DNA of 64,000 nucleotides, taken from Zantedeschia hybrid cultivar. Lineage: Eukaryota > Streptophyta > Magnoliopsida > Alismatales > Araceae. Location of the stretch: NCBI GenBank assembly GCA_030544215.1, contig JARZZO010000005.1, positions 81,187,024 through 81,251,023 of the forward strand. Reading direction: 5' to 3'. Positions 44,946-56,100 of this stretch are shown piece after piece. The notes below the pieces were generated by a model, which saw nothing but the letters and a program-made list of their open reading frames with translations, was not told the origin of the DNA and ran no database searches. Each line of letters begins with the position of its first letter. The stretch's first letter is position 1. The position numbers and the translations under genes were made by a program.

Positions 44946-47808
44946 ATGGAACACAGTGAAGGATCAAGGAAGAAGAAGGCCTTGGCCAAGAGGAGGCGGA
45001 GGCAAGAAGAAGAAGCTCCCGAGGAGGTGCCGGCGGCGTTAGCCGAGGCGGCGGCCTTCTTGGAGGAGGAGTTCCCTCCACCGGCGCCCATGGCGGTGGA
45101 AGAGGAAGAGGAGGGCGACCTCCACACGGTGAGTCTTCTATGGTTTGAATGGGGTGAGAAAAGAGGGGAAGAAAGGGGTTCTTTTAAGAACCCGAAATCT
45201 GGACTTGAAAGGCGTCCATACCAGGTGACGCCTTTCAAAAGGCGTCGCCCTTGGTCGACGTCTTTCAAGCCAAATTTCGAATTTTTAAATTATTAGAAAA
45301 TATTTTTGAATTGCGTCAAGGTATGTGGACGTGTTTTAAAACACGTCTGTGTATGCTGACGCCTTTCAAAACAGAAAGTGAATTTTCCTGTTTTTATTAA
45401 TTACTGACCCTATTTTTTTTTGTTGTTTTTTATTTGCAGGGAGTGATGAGGGCTAGGATCTTTTGGGACCTAGTTATAGGGGCTTATAGAGGGCTTCCGG
45501 ATTTCCAGAAGGTGCGCCTGCGCCGGATAGGGTTCGGTGAGATACTAGACATCGAGCCATTTTGGCTCGATCTAGTCTTGTTGCAGGCGCTCAGGGAGCG
45601 TTGGCATGCGGAAAGCCGGGCTTTCCTAATGCCGTGGGGACATATGGTCCCCACCCTAGAGGATGTGGCCAGGATCACCGGCCTCCGGGTAGAGGGCCGA
45701 CCGGTGAGTGGGGTGACTTACCCCGACTATCGAGGATTGGCAGAGGCCTTGTTAGGGATAGAGGTGTCTAGCATGGGCAGAGAATCCAGGATGGTCCCCA
45801 GGGTAGAAGTAGAGGCTGCCCTAGGTCTAGACGAGCCCCGGCGTCGGTCTGACGAGACCCGGGAGGAGTTTAGGGACAGGCTAGCAGAGTCATCCTCTGC
45901 CGTCTACTGTAGGGACCCTAGCCAAGTAGAGGAGGTAGACCGACAGCTTAAGGTTTTTCTTGTCTTTTTCTTCGGTCGGTTGCTCTTCGGTACGAAGGGC
46001 GACCATATCCACTGTAGATTTTTGTATCTGTTAGATGATCTAGATAGCTTAGGGGAATACGCTTGGGGTGCGGCCCTCCTGGCCCACCTGTTTGCAGATC
46101 TATCCGCAGTCACTCCGGACCGCGAGACTACTGTCAGCGGCTTCTCGCCGTTCCTCCAGGTATTAAATGTTTTATTATTTATTCATGATATGCAATATGA
46201 TATGATGCTTTTTCTAACTTATATGTTTATGCATGCAGGTGTGGAGCTACCATTATTTCCCGCTCGGCAGAGCGAGGATTGTTCATCCAGATGCCGTCCC
46301 CTTGGCCTGCCGTTGGCAGCCAATTGTGGACACAGCTCCGCAGCACCATCAGCTGACGGCCCTCCGCCGTCAGTTTCTAGATTATCCAGAGCTATTGGTA
46401 AGTTTTTAACTTGTTCAAAAATTTTTATTAAATGCAATTCTTTATTCCTTAAGTGCAATTTATTTATGAATGCATCTAACCTATATGCAGGTGATCTGGC
46501 GCCCATATCTGGGTATGAACGAGGAAGGTCAGCCATGGGTGACGGCTGGCAGGAGGCGATTTGGGAGGCAGATGTGGGTGCACTGCCTCAACGAGATCGA
46601 GCCCCTCCGTCTCCGGCTCGTGATGAGGACGCTGGGTCTCCATCAGGAATGGATAGATGAAGAAGTCCCGGAGGGTGTTGGGAGGAGCATGAGGGGCAAG
46701 CAATCCCTCACCGACTGGCGTGCCAAGTTCCCGGAGCAGTACGAGGACTGGCACCGTCGGGGCATCAGAGTGGAGTCCCGTGCGGAAAGTAGCGAGGGCT
46801 ACCTCCAGCAGTACCGGGTCCATTACGCCGACCAGCTGCGGCTCCTCCGACCACTCGATGTAAGTATGCATTCATGCGTCTTTAATTTTATTATTATCTC
46901 GATTTATGTTGGTGAATGTATGTATATGTGATTTGCAGGATGCTCGTGATGCGGTCATCATCGACCTCCGGGCCCGACTACATGATGCTGAGGCCCAGCT
47001 CGAACAGGTCCAGAAAGAGCTCTTTGATCTGGTACGTATGAATGAATATGAATGCATGTTTTAATTAATTATTTGTTTTGGCGATTAACCACTGACAGTG
47101 TTCTTTTGGTGCAGCGAGCCGTCTACACCCAGGCGGCTCCCCCTACTTATGGAGCTTCATCTTCATCATCCTTCGCCGCGCATGATGCTGCCTTGGCTGA
47201 CCTCCAGAGTCAGCTCGCTTCTGTCATCCACCGGGCTTCTCTTGCGGAGGAGGACCGTGCTGCTCGGGTAAGTTTTGATTTTTGAATTTGACTTGACTTA
47301 CTTGATTGTCTTGAACTAACAAAATCTTCTTCTACAGGTTGCTGAGCTCCAAGAAGCCCTTCAGAGGGCTGAAGCGGATGCCTATGCTACAGCGACTCGT
47401 GCCGAGGCTGATGCAGAGCGGATCCGGGCCTTAGAGGAGCAGGTGGCCCGACTTTCGGTTGGAGATCTTGCGTGCCTCCAGACTCGCCTGGAGGTCATCA
47501 ACGAGGAGCGGGAGCGGGAGCGGCAGGAGCGGCAGAGGATGGATACTGAGATATCCGCTCTTCGGGTCCAGCTGGGCATCGCAGAGCACGAGCGCCGGAG
47601 TGTGGAGGAGAGGTACAGGCGTGCTCGATAGCGTGCGCAGGAGCGCGGTTTGACGAGCGCTTTTACCGCCAGCGCTGCCGTGTCCTCTGGCCAGGCGGGG
47701 CCGAGCATGATGGGGCCACCTCCACCTCCCAGCCGAGGACCAGCTCCAGACGCACCTGACGAGGCCCAGAGCCAGTTAGATGAGGGCGGAGGGGAGAGTC
47801 AGCCTTGA
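44946..47808 (+). pseudogene. PMD1 antisense gene of element B: plant mobile domain plus coiled coil, seven exons, C-terminal stop
   Basis: Exons: 44946-45128, 45440-46159, 46239-46397, 46491-46859, 46939-47031, 47115-47267, 47338 onward. All six introns are GT-AG and phase 0, and every exon is a multiple of three. Exon 1 has a KKKALAKRRRR nuclear-localisation-like run and acidic stretches. Exon 2 holds RWHAESRAFLMPWGHMVP and LEDVARITGLRVEGRPVSG (mobile-domain core). Exons 3-4 hold VWSYHYFPLGR and VIWRPYLG. Exons 5-7 are coiled-coil-like. TAG at 47629-47631 replaces a CAG codon present in A, removing about 59 Pro-rich residues up to 47808, so a roughly 656-residue near-complete protein may still be made. 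It may be a captured host gene; alternatively a mobile-element protein of unknown role. Confidence 0.8.
45195..45375 (+). repeat. Inverted-repeat modules in PMD1 intron 1 (element B)
   Basis: Two adjacent pairs (45206-45270 and 45311-45370) mirror those in intron 1 of the A copy. Arms are conserved while loops vary. Confidence 0.75.
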
Positions 47809-48179
47809 GGGCTTATGTACTTCTTTTCTTTCCATGTATCATGTACAAAACACTTTTGATGATATAGATGAAACTTTTGGGCTCCAATCTCGTGTTCCTG
47901 TGCTTATCTGTACAACACTTAGCAAATAGGTTAAGTATCTATTTAGGCTTAGCCCCTTGCCTGACCAAACAAATGGTCAATCAATCTTTTCCTCGAATAA
48001 ATAGTCAAGGAGCATAGCCTTTATTAACAAAGGTAATAAGAATAATCAGACTTAAGCAAAATGCAACATGCAAGCAAACAGATGCTCACTGAAAATAAAA
48101 GGAATGAAACATATTAAATGCCACAAGCAAATGCTAATTGAAATATTTTTGTGGTTTTGAAATATTCATTTTTGTTTGG

Positions 48180-48590
48180 GTTTTGAAATATGTATTCCTT
48201 TTTTAGATTTTGACAAATGTACATTTTTTTGAATTTTTGACTATGCAAATTTTTTTTGAATTTTGGATTTTGACATATGCAATTTTTTTGAATTTTGACT
48301 ATGCAAATTTTTTTTGAATTTTGACATATACATTTTTTTTGAATTTTGACTATGCAAATTTTTTTTGAATTTTGGATTTTGACATATGCAATTTTTTGAA
48401 TTTTGACTATGCAAATTTTTTTTGAATTTTGGATTTTGACATATGCAATTTTTTTGAATTTTGACTATGCAAATTTTTTTTGAATTTTGGATTTTGACAT
48501 ATGCAATTTTTTGAATTTTGGCATATGTATTTTTTTGAATTTTTGACATATATACATTTTTTTTTGAATTTTTGACTAAAAGACCAATGT
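48180..48590 (-). repeat. Expanded A/T-rich minisatellite in element B
   Basis: Alternating units built from TTTTTTGAATTTTGACTATG and TTTTGAATTTTGGATTTTGA with short tails occur about 12-15 times. The matching array in element A has only about four units. Confidence 0.85.
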
Positions 48591-49015
48591 GGTACTTAGA
48601 TCAAAAGATCATATTCATTTATTAACTTAATTTCCAAATTGTACTTTAACAACTTAACTTAAAACCCATCGTGTTTGAACTTGTGTTTCCATTCGTGATC
48701 TTATTTGATGATTTGATCCTTAGTCAATCTAAGCCATTCCTTAAGCTTGAAGTACACCTCTTTAGAAAGAAAAGAAGAATAGATTTAGAAAGCCCATGAG
48801 AAGGTTCCGGAGACCTAAAAAGATGTTCCTTTCCAACCCTAATATCTGTTGGGGTTCGGTCATTTTCTTTCCGGGGTATTTATCGACCTTGCATTCCCTT
48901 TTGTTTCATTTCATGGCCTTCATGTGACGTTTGTAGTGTAATGGCCTTTTGATTTGACATTTGGCTTTTTGCCTTGCTTTTGCTTTTCTATCCTTTTCTT
49001 TTTTCTCGGGACGGA

Positions 49016-49032
49016 TCTCCCCCATTTTTTTT
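49016..49032 (-). other. Internal polypurine tract of element B
   Basis: On the minus strand eight A residues, one T, then GGGGGAGA. It lies about 300 bp after the pol stop, as in A. The T interrupts the run. Confidence 0.42.
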
Positions 49033-49330
49033 ATGACGGCCTCCTACTAAGATGGCGGGTATTCTTGGTAGTCTATTCTAAGCCTCGTTCCGACATCATG
49101 GGCCGAGTGTAAAACAGAATTTTATTTAAAAGGAATGATTTGTACTTTATACTCTTAGTCAAGCTTTTGATATTCTTAAGGACTTGGCATCTCTTGTTAC
49201 TCACGAATCAAACGTATCAGTGTGTGCAGTAATGGGTTTGAAGTTAAATTATTCAGACTAACAAAGAAATTTGAGTTTATAAATTTTCTGATTCCACTGG
49301 TCTTTGTACCATACTGATCGACTCTTTAAC

Positions 49331-52300
49331 CTAAGGGTAGTATTTCTTAAGGTGTAAACCATTCCAGGGATGATTTAGCTCTTCTCCTTCTGCATTAACA
49401 AGACGATAAGCATTACCAGGATAAGCGTGCGATACAACATAAGGTCCTTCCCAGTTGGGTTGGAGCTTAGAACGCGGACCACCAGGTTTTACAAAAATTC
49501 TTTTAACAACTATTTCACCGACTTTGAACTTTCGTTCAATGACTTTCTTTTGATAAAAACGTGCTAATCTGTTTTGATAAACTTTTGCATGATTAGCAGC
49601 TGACCATCTTTTCTCGTCTAAAAGTTCCAATTGAGCAAGAAGTGCCGAACGATGTTCATCAATGGAAAATTCCTTGTTCAATTGTACTCTTAATGACGGT
49701 ATAAGGATCTCATATGGAACTACCGCCTCCATTCCAAACGTTAAGGAATAAGGAGTCTGCCCAGTGGGCGTGCGGATTGAAGTTCGGTAGGCCCATAGAG
49801 CCTCAACCAATTTTTCTGGCCAATCTGCGAATTTGTTAGATTTACACGTCTTTTTGATGATTTTTATCAAAGTCTTATTAGTTGTCTCTGCTTGGCCATT
49901 GCCTTGTGGATAATAAGGAGATGAATGATGCAATGCAATTCTATACCTGTTGCAGAGGTCCTTCAATTCCTGTGACACGAACTGCGGTCCGTTGTCGGTG
50001 ACGATGGTATTTGGAATTCCGAATCTTGTGATGATGTTCTTCATGATGAATTTGCAGACGGTTGATGCTTTGATCTCCACGTATGCTTCAGCTTCTGCCC
50101 ACTTGGTGAAGTATTCTGTTGCCGTGAGAATGAAAGATTTTTGCTTGATGCCGGAATCTGGATTACTAAGGGGTCCAATAATGTCGAAAGCCCACATGGA
50201 GAAAGGCCATGGGGAAGAAACAGGATGGAGTGAAGATGCAGGAGAATGAATTTTGTCGGCGTGAAGTTGACACTTGGCACACCTACGGACATATCCTACA
50301 CAATCTTCTTCCATGGTTGGCCAATAAAATCCTTGTCTAAGGATCTTCTTTGCTAACATCTGTCCATTGACATGGCCACCACAAACTCCACTATGAGCTC
50401 CTTCCATAACCTTCCAAAACTCATCTTCGTCTAAACATCTCAATAGAACTCCATCAAAACCTCTTTTGTATAATGCTCCCCCAACTAGGGTATATCGTCG
50501 AGCAACTCTCCTGATAGCTCTTTTTTCCTCAGTTGTAGCTTCTTCAGGATACGATTGATCTTCACAATATTTTGCAATTTCATAATACCATGGCTTCTGT
50601 TCATCATCCATCTCTTCTAACAGCTCCATCAACATGATTTCTCTTTTCTCCACAATACTTCCATCTTTGAATTTCTTCAGCAACTTCTCCTTAGTTCTAA
50701 GAAATGAAGGATCTTTCACGGCAGGTGAAAGACGCCTATGAACTATGATTGATTCGGATTGCTTGCTGATTGGAAAATCAAGAGAAGATGCAAGTGAAGC
50801 TAGAGCGTCAGCTAAGATGTTTTGATTTCTAGGGATATGGACAAAGATCAATTTTGTGAAAAGCTTTGAGTAAGCAGAAGTAAGTTCTTGATAAGGCTTA
50901 AGCTTGGGATCAAGAGTTCGATACTTGGTCAGCACTTGGCGAAGAATTAATTGGCTATCACCCACAATCCTAAGTTTGGTGACACCATGAAAATGAGCAG
51001 CCTCGAGACCAGCAAGAAGTGCCTCGTATTCAGCTATGTTGTTGGTGACTGGAAAGTCAAGCTGAAAGGCTTGTGGAATGGTGACACCTTCAGGTGATAA
51101 CAGAACGATTCCGATCCCCTTTCCATGAGAATTCAGAGCTCCGTCAAAATGCAGAGTCCACATATCATCTCTGATTTGATTTACGGACATCAGTTCCTCA
51201 TCCGGAAACTCTGATCGCACTAGATCAAATCGAGGAAGGGGATGATGAGCGAGATGTTCTGCTATGGCATAGCCCTTGATCGCTTTCTGTTGAATGTAAA
51301 TGATATCGAATTGGGATAGAAAGCTTTGCCATCGCGCTAACCTATCAGTAAGAACAGATTTCTCCAGAAGGAATTTGATCGGATTCATCCTAGCGATGAG
51401 ATGGACTTCATGGGCCAGAAAATAATGCTTCAATTTCTGCACAACCCAAACCAATGCTGCACATGTTTTCTCCATCGCCGTATATCTCTGTTCAGCGGGG
51501 TTGAGAAGTTTAGAGAGATAGTAGGCTGCCCTCTCTTTTCCTTCTTCATCTTCTTGTGCTAGGACAGCCCCCACTGCATCATCCAGGACTGAAATATAAA
51601 GCATCAATAGTTTACCTGGAGATGGTGGTCTCAAAACAGGAGGACTTGCCAAATAGTCCTTTAATCCATCAAATGCCTCCTGACACTTATCGTCCCAATT
51701 GAATTTGACTCTTGGCTTGGTAAGCTCGTAAAACGGCTTACACCTTTGTGAGTGCTGGGAGACAAAACGGCGAATAAATTGCAACCTCCCGATTAATCCT
51801 CTTAACTCTTTCAAGTTTTTGGGAGGTGGCATTTCTCTGATAGCCTTCGCCTTATTGGGATCGATCTCAATTCCCCGTTTGCTGACAATGAATCCAAGCA
51901 ATTTCCCTGAAGATACCCTGAATACACATTTCTTGGGGTTCATCTTCAACTGATACTCTCTCAATCTCTCTAATACCCTTGCCAAAACTTTAGCATGCTC
52001 AGCCTTCGTTTTAGACTTAACCAATAAGTCATCCACATACACTTCCAAATCTATATGCATCATGTCATGAAATATTGCCATCATAGCCCTTTGATAAGTG
52101 GCTCCAGCATTCTTTAACCCAAATGGCATGACAACATAGCAGTATGTTCCCCAAGGTGTAGTGAATGAAGTCTTCTCTTGATCCTCTTCTGCCAGCTTAA
52201 TCTGGTTGTATCCTGAAAATCCATCCATAAACGATAACGTCTCATAGCCAGCAGTGTTATCGATGAGTACATCAATATGAGGCAATGGAAAATCATCTTT

Positions 52301-53179
52301 AGGACATGCCCGGTTCAGATCGCGGAAGTCAATGCAAATTCTGACCTTCCCGTCCTTTTTCATAACCGGGACTATATTGGCCACCCATTGTGGATAAAGG
52401 ACAACTCTAATGAATTTGGCTTTGTGTAATTTGTCGACCTCTTCCTTCATCTTTAAAGCCATTTGTGGGTGGAATCGCCTTAATTTCTGCTTGACCGGAC
52501 TAGCTCCATCTTTTAATGTTAACCTGTGTTCAACTAAAGATGAGTCTAACCCCGGCATATCCTCGTAACTCCAGGCGAAAGTGTCCTTATAATCCTTAAG
52601 CACTTGTACCATTGCCTTCTCATCCTCTGTAGAAAGATTTTTACTGACGAGGACAACCTTAGATTCGTCTTCAATCCCTAAGTTTATTTCTTTGGTGGGC
52701 TCTTCTACGGCAGCTGAAGGTTCATCAAATCTCTTCACTCCACTGGCATATGCCTCAGCTGCGTCCTCATCATCTTCCTCATCTTCAACAATGGGGTCCT
52801 TTTCATGCACTAACTCATATACCCCGTACCCATCATTGACTGACTCATCATCTGTACAATCTTCTGGCATCTGAATTGGATCTTCTAAAAGCTGAGGGAT
52901 TAAAGAGCAAAAGGAACATTTATCAGCCAAATCCTGGAGGTATCTTTCTGGAATTTGCCTACCCTTAGGCTTCCTAGACTTCCTAACCTGACTAACCTGC
53001 CTAAAACTGGACTCCCTAACTTCACTAAACTGCCTATCATGACCTAATGAAGATGAAGCAGGATGAAAATCCTGGGATACAGGTGGAAATACAGGGGAAT
53101 CCTCCCGTGGGGAGGGACAGAGTAGATCTAGGAGAGAATCTTGACCGACGGACCCGCGCGATGGGGTGTAATCGGACAA
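49331..53179 (-). CDS. Pol polyprotein of element B: RT, RNase H, archaeal-type RNase H, integrase
   Basis: An uninterrupted frame of 1282 residues if counted from TTG 53179. There is no nearby ATG and the frame is open further upstream to the A-run, so translation probably enters by -1 frameshift from Gag-Pro. RT lies at about residues 225-400 (MPFGLKNAGATYQ; YVDD near 380). A Ty3-type RNase H follows at about 460-600; its first catalytic box reads YISVLD, which looks degenerate. A second, archaeal-type RNase H lies at about 670-795 with FDGA, AEYEAL, GDSQL and ADAL, its four acidic residues complete. The integrase has an HHCC finger (about 925-970, RRCAKCQLH), core DIIGPL, TDNGPQF, NGQAETTNKT, and a C-terminal basic region. 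The double RNase H defines the Tat lineage. Confidence 0.93.
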   Translation of the reverse strand: MSDYTPSRGSVGQDSLLDLLCPSPREDSPVFPPVSQDFHPASSSLGHDRQFSEVRESSFRQVSQVRKSRKPKGRQIPERYLQDLADKCSFCSLIPQLLEDPIQMPEDCTDDESVNDGYGVYELVHEKDPIVEDEEDDEDAAEAYASGVKRFDEPSAAVEEPTKEINLGIEDESKVVLVSKNLSTEDEKAMVQVLKDYKDTFAWSYEDMPGLDSSLVEHRLTLKDGASPVKQKLRRFHPQMALKMKEEVDKLHKAKFIRVVLYPQWVANIVPVMKKDGKVRICIDFRDLNRACPKDDFPLPHIDVLIDNTAGYETLSFMDGFSGYNQIKLAEEDQEKTSFTTPWGTYCYVVMPFGLKNAGATYQRAMMAIFHDMMHIDLEVYVDDLLVKSKTKAEHAKVLARVLERLREYQLKMNPKKCVFRVSSGKLLGFIVSKRGIEIDPNKAKAIREMPPPKNLKELRGLIGRLQFIRRFVSQHSQRCKPFYELTKPRVKFNWDDKCQEAFDGLKDYLASPPVLRPPSPGKLLMLYISVLDDAVGAVLAQEDEEGKERAAYYLSKLLNPAEQRYTAMEKTCAALVWVVQKLKHYFLAHEVHLIARMNPIKFLLEKSVLTDRLARWQSFLSQFDIIYIQQKAIKGYAIAEHLAHHPLPRFDLVRSEFPDEELMSVNQIRDDMWTLHFDGALNSHGKGIGIVLLSPEGVTIPQAFQLDFPVTNNIAEYEALLAGLEAAHFHGVTKLRIVGDSQLILRQVLTKYRTLDPKLKPYQELTSAYSKLFTKLIFVHIPRNQNILADALASLASSLDFPISKQSESIIVHRRLSPAVKDPSFLRTKEKLLKKFKDGSIVEKREIMLMELLEEMDDEQKPWYYEIAKYCEDQSYPEEATTEEKRAIRRVARRYTLVGGALYKRGFDGVLLRCLDEDEFWKVMEGAHSGVCGGHVNGQMLAKKILRQGFYWPTMEEDCVGYVRRCAKCQLHADKIHSPASSLHPVSSPWPFSMWAFDIIGPLSNPDSGIKQKSFILTATEYFTKWAEAEAYVEIKASTVCKFIMKNIITRFGIPNTIVTDNGPQFVSQELKDLCNRYRIALHHSSPYYPQGNGQAETTNKTLIKIIKKTCKSNKFADWPEKLVEALWAYRTSIRTPTGQTPYSLTFGMEAVVPYEILIPSLRVQLNKEFSIDEHRSALLAQLELLDEKRWSAANHAKVYQNRLARFYQKKVIERKFKVGEIVVKRIFVKPGGPRSKLQPNWEGPYVVSHAYPGNAYRLVNAEGEELNHPWNGLHLKKYYP

Positions 53180-56100
53180 GTAAGATGTTTCCTCGATAAT
53201 GATTTGGGAAGAATTTGTTGTAAAATTGGCGTTTTTTTTTTTTGGATATCGGAGGAATTATACATGAAGCAGGAGTGAATACAAATGGAAGGGGAATCGG
53301 ACGGAGGAAGCGGCACCAAGGCCAGAGGATTAGGGGGATCATATAGCAATATGTCCCAGATCAAATCATACATCCTCTCTAGGTCGAGAGGAGGTTGTGG
53401 AATAAAGTCCCGAGGGGACAGAGTTATCATAACGGGCGGGGCCCGTGGAATATCTTCAATTATGACCCGCGACCAAGTCGGGGTCAAGAGTAGTGTACGA
53501 AAAAGAGTATGGAGCATGAAGACATGTGAAGGATATGTCCCCCTCCAGAGTAGATCTGTTGTATAACCAGCTTTATAGGGGTCATCTGGCTCCCCTTCAT
53601 CAGTTTGTTCGGACAGCAGTATCCGCTTATCAAAGATTGCGCCAGGGCTCTCAATTAGCTCGTCGATCTGCGGTGGCCACTTGGGTTCTGCAGGATCCAG
53701 AAATAGTCTGTTCAGTGCTATGTATAGGTCCCTCAGGTCGAACCATCTGTACCATTCGCATTTGGGGTCATGGAATTTCCTCATTTTCATAGGCCGCAGA
53801 GCCTCCAAGGATTGGTACGTAAGTAATTCGGAACAATGTCTGGCCAAATCCCTCCCATATATGTCATGGAAGTCAAAACAGGAAGTAATGACCACCGTGT
53901 TGTCGTGACTAAGTATGGGCCCTTTCACAAAGTGTGTATATAGGGTCCATGTTAAGGGATCTCGGCCTTCTTTCAGTGGTGTAGACATTGTTTCCAAGAT
54001 TTCTTGACCATCTTCTTGCTGAACCCTGTCTTGCTTCAGTTTCATTGGCCTATAGCCCAGACCGCTTCCAGGTGCTGCCCGATGATTTTTAACAGGAGTG
54101 GTCCTGCCTTGCAACTGTGTGCCCAGACCTTTCCCAGGCTCGTAGCCGTTCTTCATCATGATTCTCCATCCCGGGGTACTCATGCACTTCCCCCTTTTGA
54201 TAGCATTTAATGCGTATGGAGAAATGGTAGCGGCTTTCAAAGGATCAGCCACTGGACGGTAGACCTGTAATACCGACAGAAAAGGTTGTCGGCCAGGTAA
54301 AACAGCAGATTTAATATTTAAGGTATGAGCAGCAGCAAGGATCGGCATGCTCGTCACTTTAATAATTCGTCCTTTGTAAGGGAATTTGAGGCATTGGTGA
54401 TTCGTAGAAGGAATCGCCTCAAGAGTTTTGATATAAGGACGTCCCAGAATGGCATTTATGGAAGGGTCGATTTCTAGAATATGAAATTCGACCTCTGCAT
54501 GACTTACTGGACCTAGCTCCACCTTTAAATAAACCATTCCCAGAGGGGAACGGGTAGAATTGTCATATGCCGTAACTGAGATGGGGCTAGGCAGCCATTT
54601 CTCCTTGGACACACCGCATAGCTCCAGGGTCTTCGGAGGTAAAACGTTAATTGAAGCCCCTGTATCAACCAGGCATGCATCCACGGCCTTCTTGCAGATA
54701 TTGACCGTGATGCTCAGAGCCATGCTTCTAACGGCTGGCGGTGCTAGTTCCGATGTGTGGAATGTAATTGAGGGCTGATCCCCCTGAGGAACTAGTAGTG
54801 CTGTAATTTTCTCTACCGGCACGTCTTCGTTGACCATCACCTTCTGTAGGTATTCCATTAAGGCTTCTTGGTGAATCTTGGACCTTTTAATCAATTCAAG
54901 TACAGTGATCCGTGCCGGTGTTCTGTCCAGATGTTTCAACAAGTCGTATTGAGTGCCTGGTGCACTCTCTTCATTATGGGCTTCCTCAGTCGGCTGTGAT
55001 GGGCCGTCTCTGACTGTGGACTGAGGAAAGACCTTGTTGAAAATCCTTCCACTCCGGAGCGCATATTCCTCGACCGTGGAGGATCCGGGTGACACCTTGA
55101 GTACCGCAGAGTCGGGTGGCGTAAGCGGTGCGGAGGGTTGATGCGTAGGTGGTGGCGTTGGGTTAGGTGGTGATGGCGCGGTGCGGATTAAAGGCCTAGA
55201 GGGTTGAATGGTAGATGGGTAAGTGGTTGGCGAAGTGGGGAATGGTACGCATAATAGCGGTCTGGATGGTTGGGGCATATCTGGGTAGGTGGTAGTGGTA
55301 ATGGGTGAAGTAGGAAATGGTACGCGTAATAGTGGCCTAGATGGTAAAAGGGACGCGTTATTGGTTTGCGGAGGTGTATATGATGGAGGCGTAGGAGTGC
55401 GGGGCGTAATGGGTCTAAGGAAGGTGGGTAATGGTAGTGGGTTATTGGGTGAGGGCGAGTGATATGTGGGTGCGGGTAGAGGGGTGATGGTAACGGGTTG
55501 TGGTCTGGGTATGTGGATGGTGCGGCGTGGTAGTCGCTCTGCGGTACTTTGAACGTGACCCGTTGAATAAAGAGAGGAAGAGTCCTCTATCCTCCATTGT
55601 TGCCCACGACCAGCCTCAGACTGGCTGTTCGTTAGAATGGGAGCAACCTGGTTCTGGTTCTGGTGCTCCAGAAGTGGATTCTGCACTATGCCCATGTTGG
55701 GTGGTGCTGCTGCTTGTGCCGGTGGTCTTGCTTGCTGCTGCTGCTGCTGCTGTTGCGGTCTCCTCGCCTTCAGGGCTGTTATGTATTTCTTCATTTCCTC
55801 CCAGTCTATGCCGCCCTGCTCGTTGAGATCATGAATATAATCTCTGAATTGGAAGCAGGTGTCAATGGTATGCCCAGGTTGCCTATGGAAGTAGCAATAC
55901 CTGGACGTATCGACATTTTGAGGCCAGACGGCCTTTTCCCTTGGCAAAACTAAGGCGTTAGCCGCCATTAAAGCACTGAAGATATCGGCCAAGGATTCTG
56001 GGAGAGCCGGATATTCTGCCCTCTTCGGGCCTGGAGGTCTCCTCTGCTGGTTGTAGTCACCAGGAGGAGGGACATTGTGGTACGCCGGCGGTGCGCGCGG

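Larger units (their letters stand above)
47809..49330 (-). other. Pol-to-cassette spacer of element B
   Basis: No gene is present. It contains the expanded minisatellite (48180-48590) and the internal polypurine tract (49016-49032). The ORF at 48241-48549 is a translation of the minisatellite. Confidence 0.6.

Noticed and set aside
42927..47808. PMD genes as a retroviral envelope gene
   Set aside because: Position after pol suggested env, but they are antisense, contain introns, lack signal peptide and membrane segments, and match the plant mobile domain.
48241..48549. 102-residue Lys/Asn-rich ORF
   Set aside because: It is the translation of the AT-rich minisatellite.
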